A DNA stretch of 64,000 bases from Mesorhizobium sp. C432A (GCF_030323145.1 NZ_CP100470.1:2645001-2709000), one strand, 5' to 3'; shown: positions 1 through 9,796, counted from the first letter of the stretch. Notes: generated by a model from the letters alone, not told the origin. Translations and numbers: made by a program.

Positions 1-1
1 C

Positions 2-502
2 GGCATCTGGGCCGCGCACAAGCCGAAGGTCTACCGCATCATGCTGCCGGTGCTCGACCTGATGCAAACGCTGCCGACCTTCGTCTACCTGATCCCGGTT
101 CTGACCCTGTTCGGTCTCGGCAACGCGCCCGGCCTCATCGTCACCATCATCTTTGTCATCCCGACCGCGGTCCGGCTCACCCATCTCGGCGTCGTCTCGG
201 TGCCGAAGTCGATCATCGAGGCCGGCGAGGCGTTCGGCGCCACCAAGCAGCAGCTGCTGTGGAAGGTCGAGCTGCCCTCGGCCTTGCCGACCATCATGGC
301 CGGGCTGACGCAATCGATCATGCTGTCGCTGTCGATGGTGGTGTTTGCAGCACTGATCGGCGCCGGCGGCCTCGGCACTGAAATCAACCGCGCGCTCGGC
401 TCGCGCCGCATCGATCTCGGGCTCGAGGCGGGCCTGGCGATTGTCGTACTCGCCATCGTGCTCGACCGGATGACGCGTATCGGCGTTGGAGGCAAGAAAT
501 GA
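2..502 (+). CDS. choW: Choline/glycine betaine ABC transporter permease, 3' part (ChoW/ProW type)
   Basis: Only the C-terminal 166 residues lie in the window; the reading frame is open from base 2. It is an inner-membrane permease of the ProW/OpuAB class, which moves choline or glycine betaine across the membrane with the ATPase encoded next to it. Hydrophobic helices alternate with an EAA-type cytoplasmic loop (EAGEAFGATKQQL followed by LPSALP) that contacts the ATPase. Its stop overlaps the ATPase start in an ATGA junction, so the two are translationally coupled. The substrate (choline rather than betaine) is inferred from similarity to rhizobial cho operons; the binding-protein gene would lie upstream of the window. 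Confidence 0.85.
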   Translation, partial: GIWAAHKPKVYRIMLPVLDLMQTLPTFVYLIPVLTLFGLGNAPGLIVTIIFVIPTAVRLTHLGVVSVPKSIIEAGEAFGATKQQLLWKVELPSALPTIMAGLTQSIMLSLSMVVFAALIGAGGLGTEINRALGSRRIDLGLEAGLAIVVLAIVLDRMTRIGVGGKK

Positions 503-1680
503 CCGTCGCCGTCGATTTCAAAAATGTCGATATCGTCTTCGGCTCCGACCAGGCCGGTTCGCTGGCTCTGATCGACGGCGGCGCCACGCGCGCCGAAATC
601 CTTGAAAAGACCGGCAATGTGCTGGGTTGCGCCGGCGCCAGCCTGACCGTGCATGAGGGCGAAATCTCGGTGCTGATGGGCCTGTCCGGCTCCGGCAAGT
701 CGACGCTGCTGCGGGCGGTCAACCGGCTCAACGTGGTGTCGCGCGGCCAGGTGCTGGTCAAGGACGGCGACAATATCGTCGATGTCGTGACCTGCGATCA
801 GGCGACGCTGCGGCGGCTGCGGCAGAAGCAGGTGGCGATGGTGTTCCAGCAGTTCGGCCTGCTGCCTTGGCGTACGGTGGAGGAGAATGTCGGCCTCGGC
901 CTCGAACTCGCCGGCGTGCCGGAGCAAGAGCGCAAGGAGCGCGTGCAACGCCAGCTGAAACTGGTCAATCTCGACCAGTGGTCGAAGAAATACGCGCATG
1001 AGCTGTCCGGCGGCATGCAGCAGCGCGTCGGCCTGGCCCGTGCCTTCGCCACCGAGGCGCCGATCCTGCTGATGGACGAGCCGTTCTCGGCGCTCGATCC
1101 GCTGATCCGCACCAAGCTGCAGGACGAATTGCTGCAGCTGCAGGCGGAGCTGAAGAAGACCATCATCTTCGTCAGCCATGATCTGGAAGAGGCGCTGAAG
1201 ATCGGCACCCACATCACCATCATGGAGGGCGGTCGCATCGTGCAGACCGGGGCGCCGGAAGACATCGTGCTCAAGCCCGCCAATGACTATGTCCGCGACT
1301 TCATCGCCAATGTGAATCCGTTGTCGGTGCTGACCGCCTGGAACGTCATGCGCGACAGCCGCGACCTCGAGCACGGCGATAATGGCTGGGTGTGGCTCGA
1401 CCGGCGCAAGACGACGCGTTTCAAGATCGACGAGCACGGGCTGGTGGCGGCGGCGGAACGCGACGGCAAACCGGCGGTATGGGTGTCGTGCGCCGATGTC
1501 GAGGCGCAGCCGGAGGAGACGGCGCAAGTGTTCTGGGCCAACCCCGGGACCTCGCTGAAGACGGTGATGCTGGCCATGCACCGCTCGCAGACGGCACCCG
1601 TGGCGCTGTTCGACGACCAGTCGCGCTTTGTCGGCGCGATCGGGATACGCGATGTGCTGAGCGCGGTGTTGCGGCGCTAG
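499..1680 (+). CDS. choV: Choline/glycine betaine ABC transporter ATP-binding protein
   Basis: This 393-residue ATPase powers the permease encoded just upstream. Walker A (GLSGSGKST) is at residues 61-69, the signature LSGGMQQR near 170, Walker B (ILLMDEP) near 190-196 and the H-loop (FVSHD) near 224. The roughly 50-residue N-terminal segment before the Walker A and the C-terminal tail after residue 270 fit the ProV/OpuAA/ChoV class, whose tail often carries CBS-like regulatory modules. The start is fixed by the 4-bp overlap with the permease gene. Two hairpins follow the stop. Choline specificity is inferred from family resemblance, not shown by a residue. Confidence 0.88.
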   Translation: MTVAVDFKNVDIVFGSDQAGSLALIDGGATRAEILEKTGNVLGCAGASLTVHEGEISVLMGLSGSGKSTLLRAVNRLNVVSRGQVLVKDGDNIVDVVTCDQATLRRLRQKQVAMVFQQFGLLPWRTVEENVGLGLELAGVPEQERKERVQRQLKLVNLDQWSKKYAHELSGGMQQRVGLARAFATEAPILLMDEPFSALDPLIRTKLQDELLQLQAELKKTIIFVSHDLEEALKIGTHITIMEGGRIVQTGAPEDIVLKPANDYVRDFIANVNPLSVLTAWNVMRDSRDLEHGDNGWVWLDRRKTTRFKIDEHGLVAAAERDGKPAVWVSCADVEAQPEETAQVFWANPGTSLKTVMLAMHRSQTAPVALFDDQSRFVGAIGIRDVLSAVLRR

Positions 1681-1682
1681 AC

Positions 1683-1713
1683 CATGATGAGATTTGGTTG
1701 AAATCTCATCATG
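1683..1713. repeat. Perfect 13-bp inverted repeat after choV
   Basis: Arms at 1683-1695 and 1701-1713 are perfect complements around a 5-base loop (GGTTG). It starts two bases after the choV stop. It could end the choV transcript as a stem-loop, but no T-run follows, so rho-independent termination is uncertain. Confidence 0.6.
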
Positions 1714-1729
1714 ATCTAACCCTTTGTTG

Positions 1730-1778
1730 GAGCATGATCTTTTCCAAAAACCGGTACCCACTTTTTGGGATCATGCTC
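1730..1778. repeat. Rhizobial-type intergenic palindromic repeat
   Basis: Outer arms 1730-1739 (GAGCATGATC) and 1769-1778 (GATCATGCTC) pair perfectly, and inner arms 1744-1750 (CCAAAAA) and 1762-1768 (TTTTTGG) extend the stem around a CCGGTACCCAC loop. From memory this resembles a palindrome found in many copies between genes of Rhizobium and Mesorhizobium. It sits between two converging genes and runs into the stop codon of the minus-strand regulator. Confidence 0.65.
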
Positions 1779-3816
1779 TAAGCCAGCCCGATGCGCGTGG
1801 CGCCGAGCTTGAACAGGGCTGTGGCATCCCGGTCGAAGCGGAAGGTGTCGATGAAGTCGTCGGCTCGGTAATCCGGAAGCGTCTTGCGGATGGCGGCGGC
1901 GAAGTTTTCGCCTCGTCCAGCCGCCCAGCCAACGCCAGGCAGTGGGCGGCGATCGACAGGATGATGACATGGGCGTTGGGGCGGGCGGCCGCCTTCAGTG
2001 CCCAATCGGCTGCCTCGTCGAACTGGCCGAGGCGGACATGGGCCATGGCGCGCGCGCCCAACATGCCGAACAGCATCGGATCGAATGGTGACAAATGGCG
2101 CGAATGATCCGACGATCCGATCGCCGCTTGCGGATCGCCCGACTGCGACTGCACGAACGACAGCGCATAGTGGCCGAGGGCGAAGTTGGGGCTGAGGTCG
2201 ACGGCTCTCTCCAGTTCGAGCAGGGATTGGTCGCCTTCGCCGCGCAGCCACAGCGCCCGGCCCATCGCCCAGTGCGCGGCCGGATTGTGGTCGTCGACCA
2301 GCAGGCTTTGGCCGGCCGCCTCAAAGGCGAGCGCGCTGTCCTGGTCGCGGTCGCCCCAGCGCTGGAAAGCACTTTGCCAATGGGTGAAGGACAGGCCGGC
2401 ATAGGCGCGGGTGAAGGTCGGATCCTGCCTGACAGCAATGTCGAAGAAATGCCGTGCGAGGTCGTTCTCGCTGCGGGTGAAGCGATACATGTGCCAGAGG
2501 CCGCGATGGTAAGCCTCCCAGGCGTTGAGCGAATTGGGCGCCTTCAGCATGGCGCGGTTGCGCTCGACCATCTCTATCTCGGATGAGATAGAGGCCACGA
2601 TGCTGTTGCCGATGTCGTCGAGGACAATGAAGATGTCCTCGGGCTTGCGCTCGAAGGTCTCGGCCCAGACGATCCTGGCCGTGCGAACCTCGACAAGCTC
2701 GACGGTGACGGTCAGCCGGCCCGCCAGACTGCGCACCGAGCCGGTGGCGACATAGTCGACATTCAGCCGGCGGCCGGCATCCTCCGGCGCGATGTTCTTT
2801 TCCGCCAGGGCAAAGACCGAGCCGCGGGCAATGACGAAAAAATCCCTGAGCTTGGCGAGGCGGGTAATGATGTCATGGGTCAAGCCGTCGGCCAGCCCAC
2901 CACGAACGCCGCCGGCATCTTCGGCGAACGGCATGACGGCAAGCGAAGCCTTGTGCGGTGTCGCGGCTTCGGTGGGGGCACGCGCGATCGGGCTGTGGCC
3001 CGCCACCGGCGCCACCGCAGGCTGTGCCGGCAAAGTCGCGCAGTGACGTTCCGCGCGAATGGCAAGCCACGCCTGGCGCACAGGGCCGAAATCCAGCTCT
3101 TCCGATTGGAAGAGCGATGCCGCAGCGGCAAGATGGTCTTCGCAGGCGCCGAACTGGCCGCGCCGCGCCAGCCTCACCAGGAGTGCGACATGGGCGCTGC
3201 TGTCGAACGGGGTCAGTTCCAGCCATTTTTCGAGATGGGCGGAGACGGCTTCGCAATCGGCCGGCAGCGTCTTGACCAAATGTTCCAGTATAGCCGCGTG
3301 GCAGGAACCGAGACGGCGGCGCTGCGCGGTCAGCCAGCTGTTGAAGAGAGGGCTGCGGTCGATTTCCAGCCCTTCGAGGAAGTCGCCGACGAACAGGCCG
3401 GAGAGCGACTGCAGTCGCATCGGCTCAAGCGTTTCGATGCCTGCGGCAGCCGCCGCCGCGACATCCAGCACGTCGACTGAGATGCCGTCGAGATCGAGCG
3501 CGATCGTATCGCCCGATGTTTCGATTCTGCAGCGGCCCGGTTCGTCGAGCGCGGCCCGCAGCTTGCTCAGGCACCAGCGCAGCTCACCCTTGGGATCATT
3601 TGGAACATCCCACAGCAACTCGCAGAGCTTGCCACGTCCGACCGGATGGGGCGCCAGCGCCAGATAGGCCAGCAGCGCGCGCAGCTTGCGCGATGCCGGC
3701 AAGACCACCGGGACGCCGTCGCGCGCAATTGTCGGCGGCCCAAACAGGCGCACGACAACACCTTGATGGCTGCTCGCCAGGCTCGATTCCACGCCAGATA
3801 CCACGCCTGCTCCCAC
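1778..3816 (-). CDS. BTAD-type transcriptional regulator with TPR repeats, 3' frameshift
   Basis: A predicted cytoplasmic regulator. The first ~110 residues form an OmpR-like winged helix (VRLFGPPTIARDG to LRWCLSKLRAALDEPG), followed by a BTAD-like helical domain to ~260, a segment (~295-400) of the kind found in TolB/FlgO-like and cyclase-associated regulators (LAVMPFAEDAGG, DYVATGSVR), and TPR repeats from ~430. The uninterrupted frame ends at 1771 in a non-TPR, Ser/Pro-rich tail. The -1/+1 frame ending at 1778 instead gives a family-like tail (LPDYRADDFIDTFRF, LFKLGATRIGLA). One extra base in the T4 run at 1905-1908 would join them. This is either a sequencing error or a real frameshift altering the last ~42 residues. 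It is divergent from cysK. Function unknown. Confidence 0.8.
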
Positions 3817-3889
3817 GCTGACCTGCCGGCCCCTGCTTTACCACCGAGCACGACAAAGTGCACCCGGCTCGCAAAATTTGTGCGCCGAA

Positions 3890-3905
3890 TGTGGTGTTTA
3901 CCACA
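3890..3905. promoter_or_regulatory. Short inverted repeat in the regulator/cysK divergent region
   Basis: TGTGGT (3890-3895) and ACCACA (3900-3905) flank GTTT. It lies in the ~190-bp region shared by the BTAD regulator and cysK and could be an operator for either. No known binding consensus was matched. Confidence 0.3.
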
Positions 3906-4006
3906 CTGCCGCACGTCAAGGACCTGTAGTGCGGCAAGGTGTCGAAATCTCGCCGCCCAAACCGCCGGTGTGTAACCGGCCCGTGAGCAAGAACCAGGAG
4001 TCTACC

Positions 4007-5092
4007 ATGTTGCATCAGCAGAAAATCAGAACCACGGCCGGCCGCGGCCGCCTGTTCGACAGCATTCTCGACACCATCGGCGACACGCCGGTCATCCGCG
4101 TCAATAATCTCGGACCGGCGCACGCCACCATCTACGTCAAGGCCGAGTTCTTCAATCCGGCGGCGTCGGTGAAGGACCGGCTGGCGCTCAACATCATCGA
4201 GGAAGGTGAACGCACCGGCGCGCTCAAGCCTGGACAGACCATTGTCGAGGCGACCAGCGGCAACACCGGCATCGGTCTTGCCATGGTCTGTGCGCAGAAG
4301 GGCTACAAGCTGGTGGTGACGATGGCCGACAGTTTCTCGGTCGAGCGCCGCAAGCTGATGCGGATGCTGGGCGCCAAGGTGGTGCTGACGCCGCGCGCCG
4401 AGAAAGGCTTCGGCATGTACAAGAAGGCGGTGGAACTGGCCGAAGCGAATGGCTGGTTCCTGGCCCGCCAGTTCGAGACCAAGGCCAACGCCGACATTCA
4501 TGAAGCTACCACGGCACGCGAGATCGTCAACGATTTCGCCGGCTCGCGGCTCGACTATTTCGTCACCGGCTACGGCACCGGCGGCACCGTCGCCGGCGTG
4601 GCGCGGGTGCTGCGCCGCGAGCGGCCTGAGACCCGGATCGTGCTCACCGAACCGGCCAACGCGCAGCTTGTCGGCAGCGGCAAGCCGCAGATGCGTGGCG
4701 CCGGCGGAGCGCCGGCCGCCAGCCATCCGGCTTTCGAACCGCACCCGATCCAGGGCTGGACGCCGGATTTCATCCCGCACGTCCTGCAGGAGGCCATCGA
4801 TGGCAACTTCTATGACGAGGTGATGCCGATCGCCGGGCCGGAGGGCATGAAATGGGCCAAGGCGCTGGCGCAGCAGGAAGGCATCTTCACCGGCATCTCC
4901 GGCGGTTCGGCTTTTGCCGTGGCGCGCCAGATCGCCGGCACAGCGCCGGCCGGATCGGTGATCCTGTGCATGCTTCCCGATACCGGCGAACGCTATATGT
5001 CGACGCCGCTGTTCGATGGCATCGAGGCCGAGATGAATGCGGAAGAGCTTGCTCTCTCGCGCTCGACGCCCGGTTGCCAGTTCCCGGCATGA
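4007..5092 (+). CDS. cysK: Cysteine synthase A (O-acetylserine sulfhydrylase)
   Basis: A PLP enzyme that makes L-cysteine from O-acetylserine and sulfide in the cytoplasm. The 361-residue protein has the PLP lysine in PAASVKDRLA (K57), the substrate loop TSGNTGIGLA (~88-97), and the phosphate-binding GTGGTVAG (~190). An ATG at 4007 is preferred because AGGAG stands at 3996-4000 and the PLP-fold homology starts shortly after; the frame is open back to 3878 but that part has no family likeness. It is longer than typical CysK (~310-325), with an insert around GAGGAPAASHPAFEPHP and a C-terminal tail, so a specialised paralogue is possible. Confidence 0.85.
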   Translation: MLHQQKIRTTAGRGRLFDSILDTIGDTPVIRVNNLGPAHATIYVKAEFFNPAASVKDRLALNIIEEGERTGALKPGQTIVEATSGNTGIGLAMVCAQKGYKLVVTMADSFSVERRKLMRMLGAKVVLTPRAEKGFGMYKKAVELAEANGWFLARQFETKANADIHEATTAREIVNDFAGSRLDYFVTGYGTGGTVAGVARVLRRERPETRIVLTEPANAQLVGSGKPQMRGAGGAPAASHPAFEPHPIQGWTPDFIPHVLQEAIDGNFYDEVMPIAGPEGMKWAKALAQQEGIFTGISGGSAFAVARQIAGTAPAGSVILCMLPDTGERYMSTPLFDGIEAEMNAEELALSRSTPGCQFPA

Positions 5093-5111
5093 TGACGCGG
5101 GAGCAATCTGC

Positions 5112-6587
5112 ATGGACGCGATGCCTGGACACTCGGCTACCAGTACCGAGGAAACGCTTGACCCCTCGGACTGGGCCGATGTGCAAAGCCTGTCGCATCG
5201 GATCGTTGACGATGCCGTCGCTTACCTGCGCGATGTCAGGCAACGGCCGGTGTGGCAGGAGATGCCTGGAGATGTGAGGGATTTCTTCACCGCCTCGCTG
5301 CCGCAATCGCCGACCCCACTTGCCGACATCTATGGCGATGTCGTGGACAAGGTGATGCCCTATCCGATGGGCAACATCCATCCGCGCTTCTGGTCCTGGT
5401 ATATGGGGTCGAGCAACTTCACCGGCGCGCTCGGCGATTTCCTGGCGGCAATCCAGGGCTCCAATCTCGGCGGCGGCAATCATGCCGCCGCCCTGATGGA
5501 TGGACAGGTCGTCGACTGGTGCAAGCAGATTACCGGCATGCCGGCTTCGGCCAGCGGCACGCTGGTCAGCGGCGGTTCGATGGCCAACATCATCGGGCTG
5601 ACCGTGGCGCGCAACACCAAGGCCGGCATCGACGTGCGCGAGCACGGCGTTGGAGCAATCGAAAAGCCGTTGCGTTTCTATGGCTCGGACCAGGTCCATT
5701 CCTGTCACCGCAAGGGGATGGAAGCGCTCGGCCTCGGCAACAAGGCGCTGCGGCGCATTGCCAGCGACGCCGGACTTCGCATCGACATCGAAGCTTTGCG
5801 GGCGGCGATATCGGAAGATCGCGCGGCCGGGTTCAAGCCGGCCTGCATCATCGGCAATGCCGGCACTGTCAACACCGGCGCCATCGACGATCTGCAGGCG
5901 CTGGCCAAGCTGGCGCATGAGGAGGATCTCTGGTTCCATGTCGACGGCTGCATCGGCGCGCTGATCGCGATCGCGCCCGAGAATGCGCGTCGTGTCGCCG
6001 GCATCGAATGGGCCGATTCCATCGCGCTCGACCCCCACAAATGGCTGCACGCTCCGTTCGAGGCAGGCTGCGCGCTGGTCAGGGATGCCTCGGCGCATCG
6101 CAAGACCTTCGCGGTGACGCCGGAATATCTGGAATCGACACCGCGCGGCCTCGCCTCCGGCCAATGGCTGCACGATTATGGCCTGCAGACGTCACGCGGC
6201 TTCAAGGCACTCAAAGTGTGGATGGCGTTGCGAGAACACGGCGTCGAAAAATTCGGCCGCCTGATCGACCAGAACATTGCGCAGGGGCAGTATCTCTCAG
6301 GGCTAATCGCGGCCGAACCAGCGCTCGAACTGACGGCGCCGACCAGCATCAACATCGTCTGCTTCCGCTATCGCGCGGATGGTCTCGATGGCGAGCGCGC
6401 GAAAGCGCTCAACACCGAGATCATGCTGAGGCTGCAGGAAGAGGGCATCGCCGCCATTTCCGATACCACGGTGCAAGGCCAGCATTGCCTCAGGGTGGCG
6501 ATCAACAACCACCGGACCCGGCGCGAGGATCTCGACCTTCTCGTCGCCGAAACGGTCCGCCTGGGCAACGAGATCGCTTCCGCCTGA
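5112..6587 (+). CDS. Group II PLP-dependent amino acid decarboxylase
   Basis: A 491-residue member of the aromatic-L-amino-acid/glutamate decarboxylase family, which removes CO2 from an amino acid to give an amine. The PLP lysine is K310 in DPHKW, and HVDGCIGA upstream supplies the PLP-nitrogen aspartate. The ATG at 5112 was chosen because GGGAG lies at 5098-5102 and this avoids a 56-bp overlap with cysK required by the more upstream ATG at 5037. It follows cysK by 19 bp and probably shares its transcript. The amine substrate cannot be assigned from sequence. Confidence 0.82.
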   Translation: MDAMPGHSATSTEETLDPSDWADVQSLSHRIVDDAVAYLRDVRQRPVWQEMPGDVRDFFTASLPQSPTPLADIYGDVVDKVMPYPMGNIHPRFWSWYMGSSNFTGALGDFLAAIQGSNLGGGNHAAALMDGQVVDWCKQITGMPASASGTLVSGGSMANIIGLTVARNTKAGIDVREHGVGAIEKPLRFYGSDQVHSCHRKGMEALGLGNKALRRIASDAGLRIDIEALRAAISEDRAAGFKPACIIGNAGTVNTGAIDDLQALAKLAHEEDLWFHVDGCIGALIAIAPENARRVAGIEWADSIALDPHKWLHAPFEAGCALVRDASAHRKTFAVTPEYLESTPRGLASGQWLHDYGLQTSRGFKALKVWMALREHGVEKFGRLIDQNIAQGQYLSGLIAAEPALELTAPTSINIVCFRYRADGLDGERAKALNTEIMLRLQEEGIAAISDTTVQGQHCLRVAINNHRTRREDLDLLVAETVRLGNEIASA

Positions 6588-6614
6588 CCGGCCATGGGGT
6601 AGGGCAAGCGGCTC

Positions 6615-7019
6615 TCAGCCGCTGGCGGCCTCCTGGAAATCGCCCTTCGTCACGGGGAACGCCAGGCCGGGAAGGTAAAATGTGATCGGCCGGATTTCGT
6701 AGACCGCCGAGGGATTCACGCGGCGCAAGTCGCGCGCAGCCGCAATCGCCGCCTCCTGCGTGGCGCAGTCGAGGACATAGAGACCCAGCAATTGTTCCTT
6801 GGTCTCGGCAAACGGCCCGTCGATGACGATGCCTTCGCCCGGACCGCGCAGCGTGACGGCCTCGGCGGTCGCGCCCAGCCTGGCTGCCGGCCCAAGCTTG
6901 CCCTCACGGGTCAGCCTGGCATTGACCTCGAGCAGGTCGTGCATCAGCGCCGCATCCTGCTGTGGCGTCAGGGACTGGATGGTCTGTTCGACGTGATAGG
7001 CCAGGATGGCGTAAAACAT
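6615..7019 (-). CDS. YCII-related (DGPF) domain protein
   Basis: A 134-residue cytoplasmic protein with a ferredoxin-like YCII fold. The family marker DGPFAETKEQLLGLYVLD is clear, and the first strand MFYAILAYHV is typical. Members are often encoded near ECF sigma factors, but none is here; the next genes are a two-component system on the same strand. Biochemical role unknown. Confidence 0.8.
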   Translation of the reverse strand: MFYAILAYHVEQTIQSLTPQQDAALMHDLLEVNARLTREGKLGPAARLGATAEAVTLRGPGEGIVIDGPFAETKEQLLGLYVLDCATQEAAIAAARDLRRVNPSAVYEIRPITFYLPGLAFPVTKGDFQEAASG

Positions 7020-7112
7020 GCGGCGATCTCCTCCTGTTCGAGCGGCCGCACTATTGCAAGGTTGGGTTGGCTGATCCAGCCCGGAAGCCCATCGAGACGC
7101 TAGTCTGCTGCC

Positions 7113-8522
7113 TTATGCCGCCAGCGGCAGGCTGAGCTCCGTCAGCAGGCCGCCGCGGGGATGGTTGGACAGGTTGACATCGCCGCCGGCGGCACGCGCA
7201 ATGTTGCGGGCAATGGTCAGGCCGAGGCCGAGGCCGCCGGTCTGGCGGTTCCGCGATTGCTCCAGCCGCACGAAGGAACCGAACACCTGGTCGAGCTGCG
7301 CCTGCGGTATGCCCGGCCCCTCGTCGCGGATAACCAGCGTGACCGTGCCGTCCGACTGCCGCAGGCTGACATGGGCTTTCTTGCCGTAGGTCACGGCATT
7401 CTGGACCAGATTGTTGACGCAGCGCTTGAGCGCCACCGGCCGCGCCATGCAGATCATGCCGCGGGGCCTTGCGCCGTCATGGTCGAACGTGACGTCCTCG
7501 AAACTGTCGGCGATCGATTCCACCAGCGACCAGAAATCGATCCGCTCGCTCTTCTCCTCGGTGACTTCGAAGGTGGCGAAGTCGATGACGGAGCTGGCGA
7601 TGCTCTCGATGTCGGCGAGGTCGTGGGCCAGCGCCTCGCGCGCCGTCGATCTGCGCAACAGTTCGAGGCGCAGCCGCATGCGGGTCAGCGGCGTGCGCAG
7701 ATCGTGGGCGAGCGCGGCGGCCAGATGTTCGCGGTCCTCGACATAGTCGCGCAGCCGGACCTGCATGGCGTTCACGGCTTTGGCCGCGGCGCGGATTTCG
7801 CGGCTGCCGGTCTCGGCGATCGGCGGGCTCTTCAGGTCCGTGCCGATCCGGTTGACCGCCGTTTCCATCATCCGATAGGGCGCCGTCAGCCGGCGCAGCG
7901 ACCAGATCGACATGATCACCACCAGGGCCGCGATCAGCGAATAGAGCGGCAGGCTGTCGAAGCTCAATATCGGTCCGACCGGCGTGTTGGGCTCGGTGAA
8001 ATTCAGCCATTGGCCGTCGGCGAAGCGGACAGATGCCGTCAGCTTGTCGCTCTGGGCGAAGCTGGCCGCTAGCGATAACAGGTCGCGCTCCACCGCGCCG
8101 ACATCCTTGGTCACGGCCACACCGCCAGGCGCGTTGGCTGCCTGGGTTGCCGGATCGCGCCGGACGCGGGCGTCGGTGATGCCGAATTTCGACAGCCGCC
8201 CGACCAGGATGTCCTCGAGTTCGGCCAGTTCGTCGTCGCCGGCGATCGACGAGGTGACCGCGGGTGTGTCCGACACGGTCAGCGCATAGGTGGCGTTGAA
8301 CAGACCGGAGGCCGTCAGCTTGCGCTGCTCCGGCGTGTCGTCATGCATCAGCTGCACCAGCGAATAGGCGCGGTCGTTCAGCCTGTAGAGATCGACCTCG
8401 TCATTGGCGACGGCACGGTCTCGCGAGACGATGTAGAGCGTAGCGACCTGGCTGATCAGCAGGCCGGCAATGACGATGAGCAAAACCCAGACCGGCAGGG
8501 TTTGCGGCAGGAAACGTCTCAT
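7113..8522 (-). CDS. Sensor histidine kinase (HAMP, HisKA, HATPase)
   Basis: A 469-residue inner-membrane kinase. Membrane helices lie at ~11-33 and ~192-212 and flank a periplasmic sensor region. A HAMP linker follows, then the phospho-accepting histidine in LAHDLRTPLTRMR, the N-box NNLVQNAVTYG, the G1 box RDEGPGIP and the G2 box GGLGLGLTIAR. Its ATG overlaps the stop of the response regulator by 4 bp, so the pair is co-translated with the regulator first. The signal is unknown. The class resembles EnvZ/RstB-like kinases. Confidence 0.9.
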   Translation of the reverse strand: MRRFLPQTLPVWVLLIVIAGLLISQVATLYIVSRDRAVANDEVDLYRLNDRAYSLVQLMHDDTPEQRKLTASGLFNATYALTVSDTPAVTSSIAGDDELAELEDILVGRLSKFGITDARVRRDPATQAANAPGGVAVTKDVGAVERDLLSLAASFAQSDKLTASVRFADGQWLNFTEPNTPVGPILSFDSLPLYSLIAALVVIMSIWSLRRLTAPYRMMETAVNRIGTDLKSPPIAETGSREIRAAAKAVNAMQVRLRDYVEDREHLAAALAHDLRTPLTRMRLRLELLRRSTAREALAHDLADIESIASSVIDFATFEVTEEKSERIDFWSLVESIADSFEDVTFDHDGARPRGMICMARPVALKRCVNNLVQNAVTYGKKAHVSLRQSDGTVTLVIRDEGPGIPQAQLDQVFGSFVRLEQSRNRQTGGLGLGLTIARNIARAAGGDVNLSNHPRGGLLTELSLPLAA

Positions 8523-9325
8523 TCGGAGGTGGTCTCGGGCAGAAACTGGTAGCCTCCACTGCGCACGGTCAGGATCAGTTTCGGCGTCTTGGGGTCGTCT
8601 TCCATCTTGCGCCTGAGGCGGCTGACCAGGATGTCGATGCTGCGATCGAAGGAATAGTCGCTGTCGCCGCCGGAAAGCTCGATGAGCTGGTCACGGGTGA
8701 GCACTCGCTGCGCGCTTTTAACGAAGGTCTGCAACAGGTTGAACTCCGCCATCGTCAGCTCGACCCTGACGTCGCCCGGCGCCATCAGCCGGCGGCGCGA
8801 GCAGTCCATCGTCCAGCCGGCGAAATGATAGATCTGCTTGGTGGTGGCGCGCTTCGGCTCGGCAGCACCATTGCGCCTCAAAACGGCGCGGATACGGGCC
8901 AGCAGCTCGCGCGGATCGAAGGGTTTGGGCACATAGTCGTCGGCGCCCATTTCCAGGCCGACGACGCGGTCGGTGGTCTCGGTCACCGCCGTCAGCATGA
9001 TGATCGGCGTCGAGTAGCTGGCGCGCAGGTCGCGGCAGAGCTCCAGCCCGCTCTTTCCTGGCAGCATCACATCAAGCACGATCAGGTCTACCTGCGTGCG
9101 GCGCAGTATGTCTTCCATCTCGACGCCGTCGGCGGCAACCGTGGTGCGCAGGCCGCGCTTCTGGAAGAATTCCTGAAGCAGGTCGCGAATGCCCTTGTCG
9201 TCGTCGACGATCAGTATGTGCGCATCGGATTTCACGGCGATCCTGTCATTGCTGGCGGCCGGTCGGCGGCTGCCTTCTGAGTCTGCTTCTGTGGCGTCAC
9301 CCACACGATAGAATTCTGGCCACAT
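8519..9325 (-). CDS. OmpR-family response regulator
   Basis: Partner of the downstream kinase. The receiver domain shows the acidic pair in ILIVDDDKGIRDLL, the phospho-acceptor Asp in LIVLDVMLPGKSGL and the conserved lysine in DDYVPKPFDPRELL. A C-terminal winged helix ends in the wing SGGYQFLP. Three starts are possible: ATG 9373, ATG 9325 (used here) and GTG 9235. GTG 9235 has AGGA five bases upstream and begins just before the receiver domain, so it may be the true start; the ~30 residues between are low-complexity and not part of the fold. Confidence 0.85.
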   Translation of the reverse strand: MWPEFYRVGDATEADSEGSRRPAASNDRIAVKSDAHILIVDDDKGIRDLLQEFFQKRGLRTTVAADGVEMEDILRRTQVDLIVLDVMLPGKSGLELCRDLRASYSTPIIMLTAVTETTDRVVGLEMGADDYVPKPFDPRELLARIRAVLRRNGAAEPKRATTKQIYHFAGWTMDCSRRRLMAPGDVRVELTMAEFNLLQTFVKSAQRVLTRDQLIELSGGDSDYSFDRSIDILVSRLRRKMEDDPKTPKLILTVRSGGYQFLPETTSE

Positions 9326-9493
9326 GTTGGCCAGCGGCGATGATCGCCCGCAAAGCCGATTTGCCAGAAACAATCCAGAAACAAAATTCTATAGTCCGGA
9401 AAAACTCCCGAAAAAAATCAAGGGCATAAAGGGTGCCGTGGCGGTCAGGACATCGGCTGCGACGCGAAGTCTCCGGAGTAACGGACATTACCG

Positions 9494-9796
9494 ATGCACA
9501 GGTTCACGATCAGCTTGATGGGTGCGCTGCTCAGCATTCCGCTCGTCACAGCCGCGATCGGAGCCACAACCGCAAAGGTGACGCCGATCACAAGGAGCGA
9601 GCGCTGCATCGATCTCAATCGCCAGGTAGACGAAGCCCTCGAAACCCATGCCGCGGCAACGCAGGTCACCGCGGCGAAAGCACTGCAAAGAAAGGGAAAC
9701 CGGTTCTGCGCCAACAAGAAACAGGCACAGGGTATCCGGATGCTCGCGAACGCTTTGAAGCTGCTTGGAGTGACACCGATCGACCCGGTTCAGTGA
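9494..9796 (+). CDS. Small secreted hypothetical protein
   Basis: A 100-residue protein with an N-terminal hydrophobic segment (SLMGALLSIPLVTAAIGA) that looks like a Sec signal peptide. The mature part is helical and basic with two cysteines (ERCIDLN and NRFCANKK) that could form a disulfide in the periplasm. It is followed 39 bp later by another small exported protein on the same strand. No family was recognised. Confidence 0.6.
   Translation: MHRFTISLMGALLSIPLVTAAIGATTAKVTPITRSERCIDLNRQVDEALETHAAATQVTAAKALQRKGNRFCANKKQAQGIRMLANALKLLGVTPIDPVQ

Noticed and set aside
85..1761. A 558-codon minus-strand frame across choW and choV
   Set aside because: Antisense of transporter genes with intact motifs; translation is repetitive and unlike any known protein.
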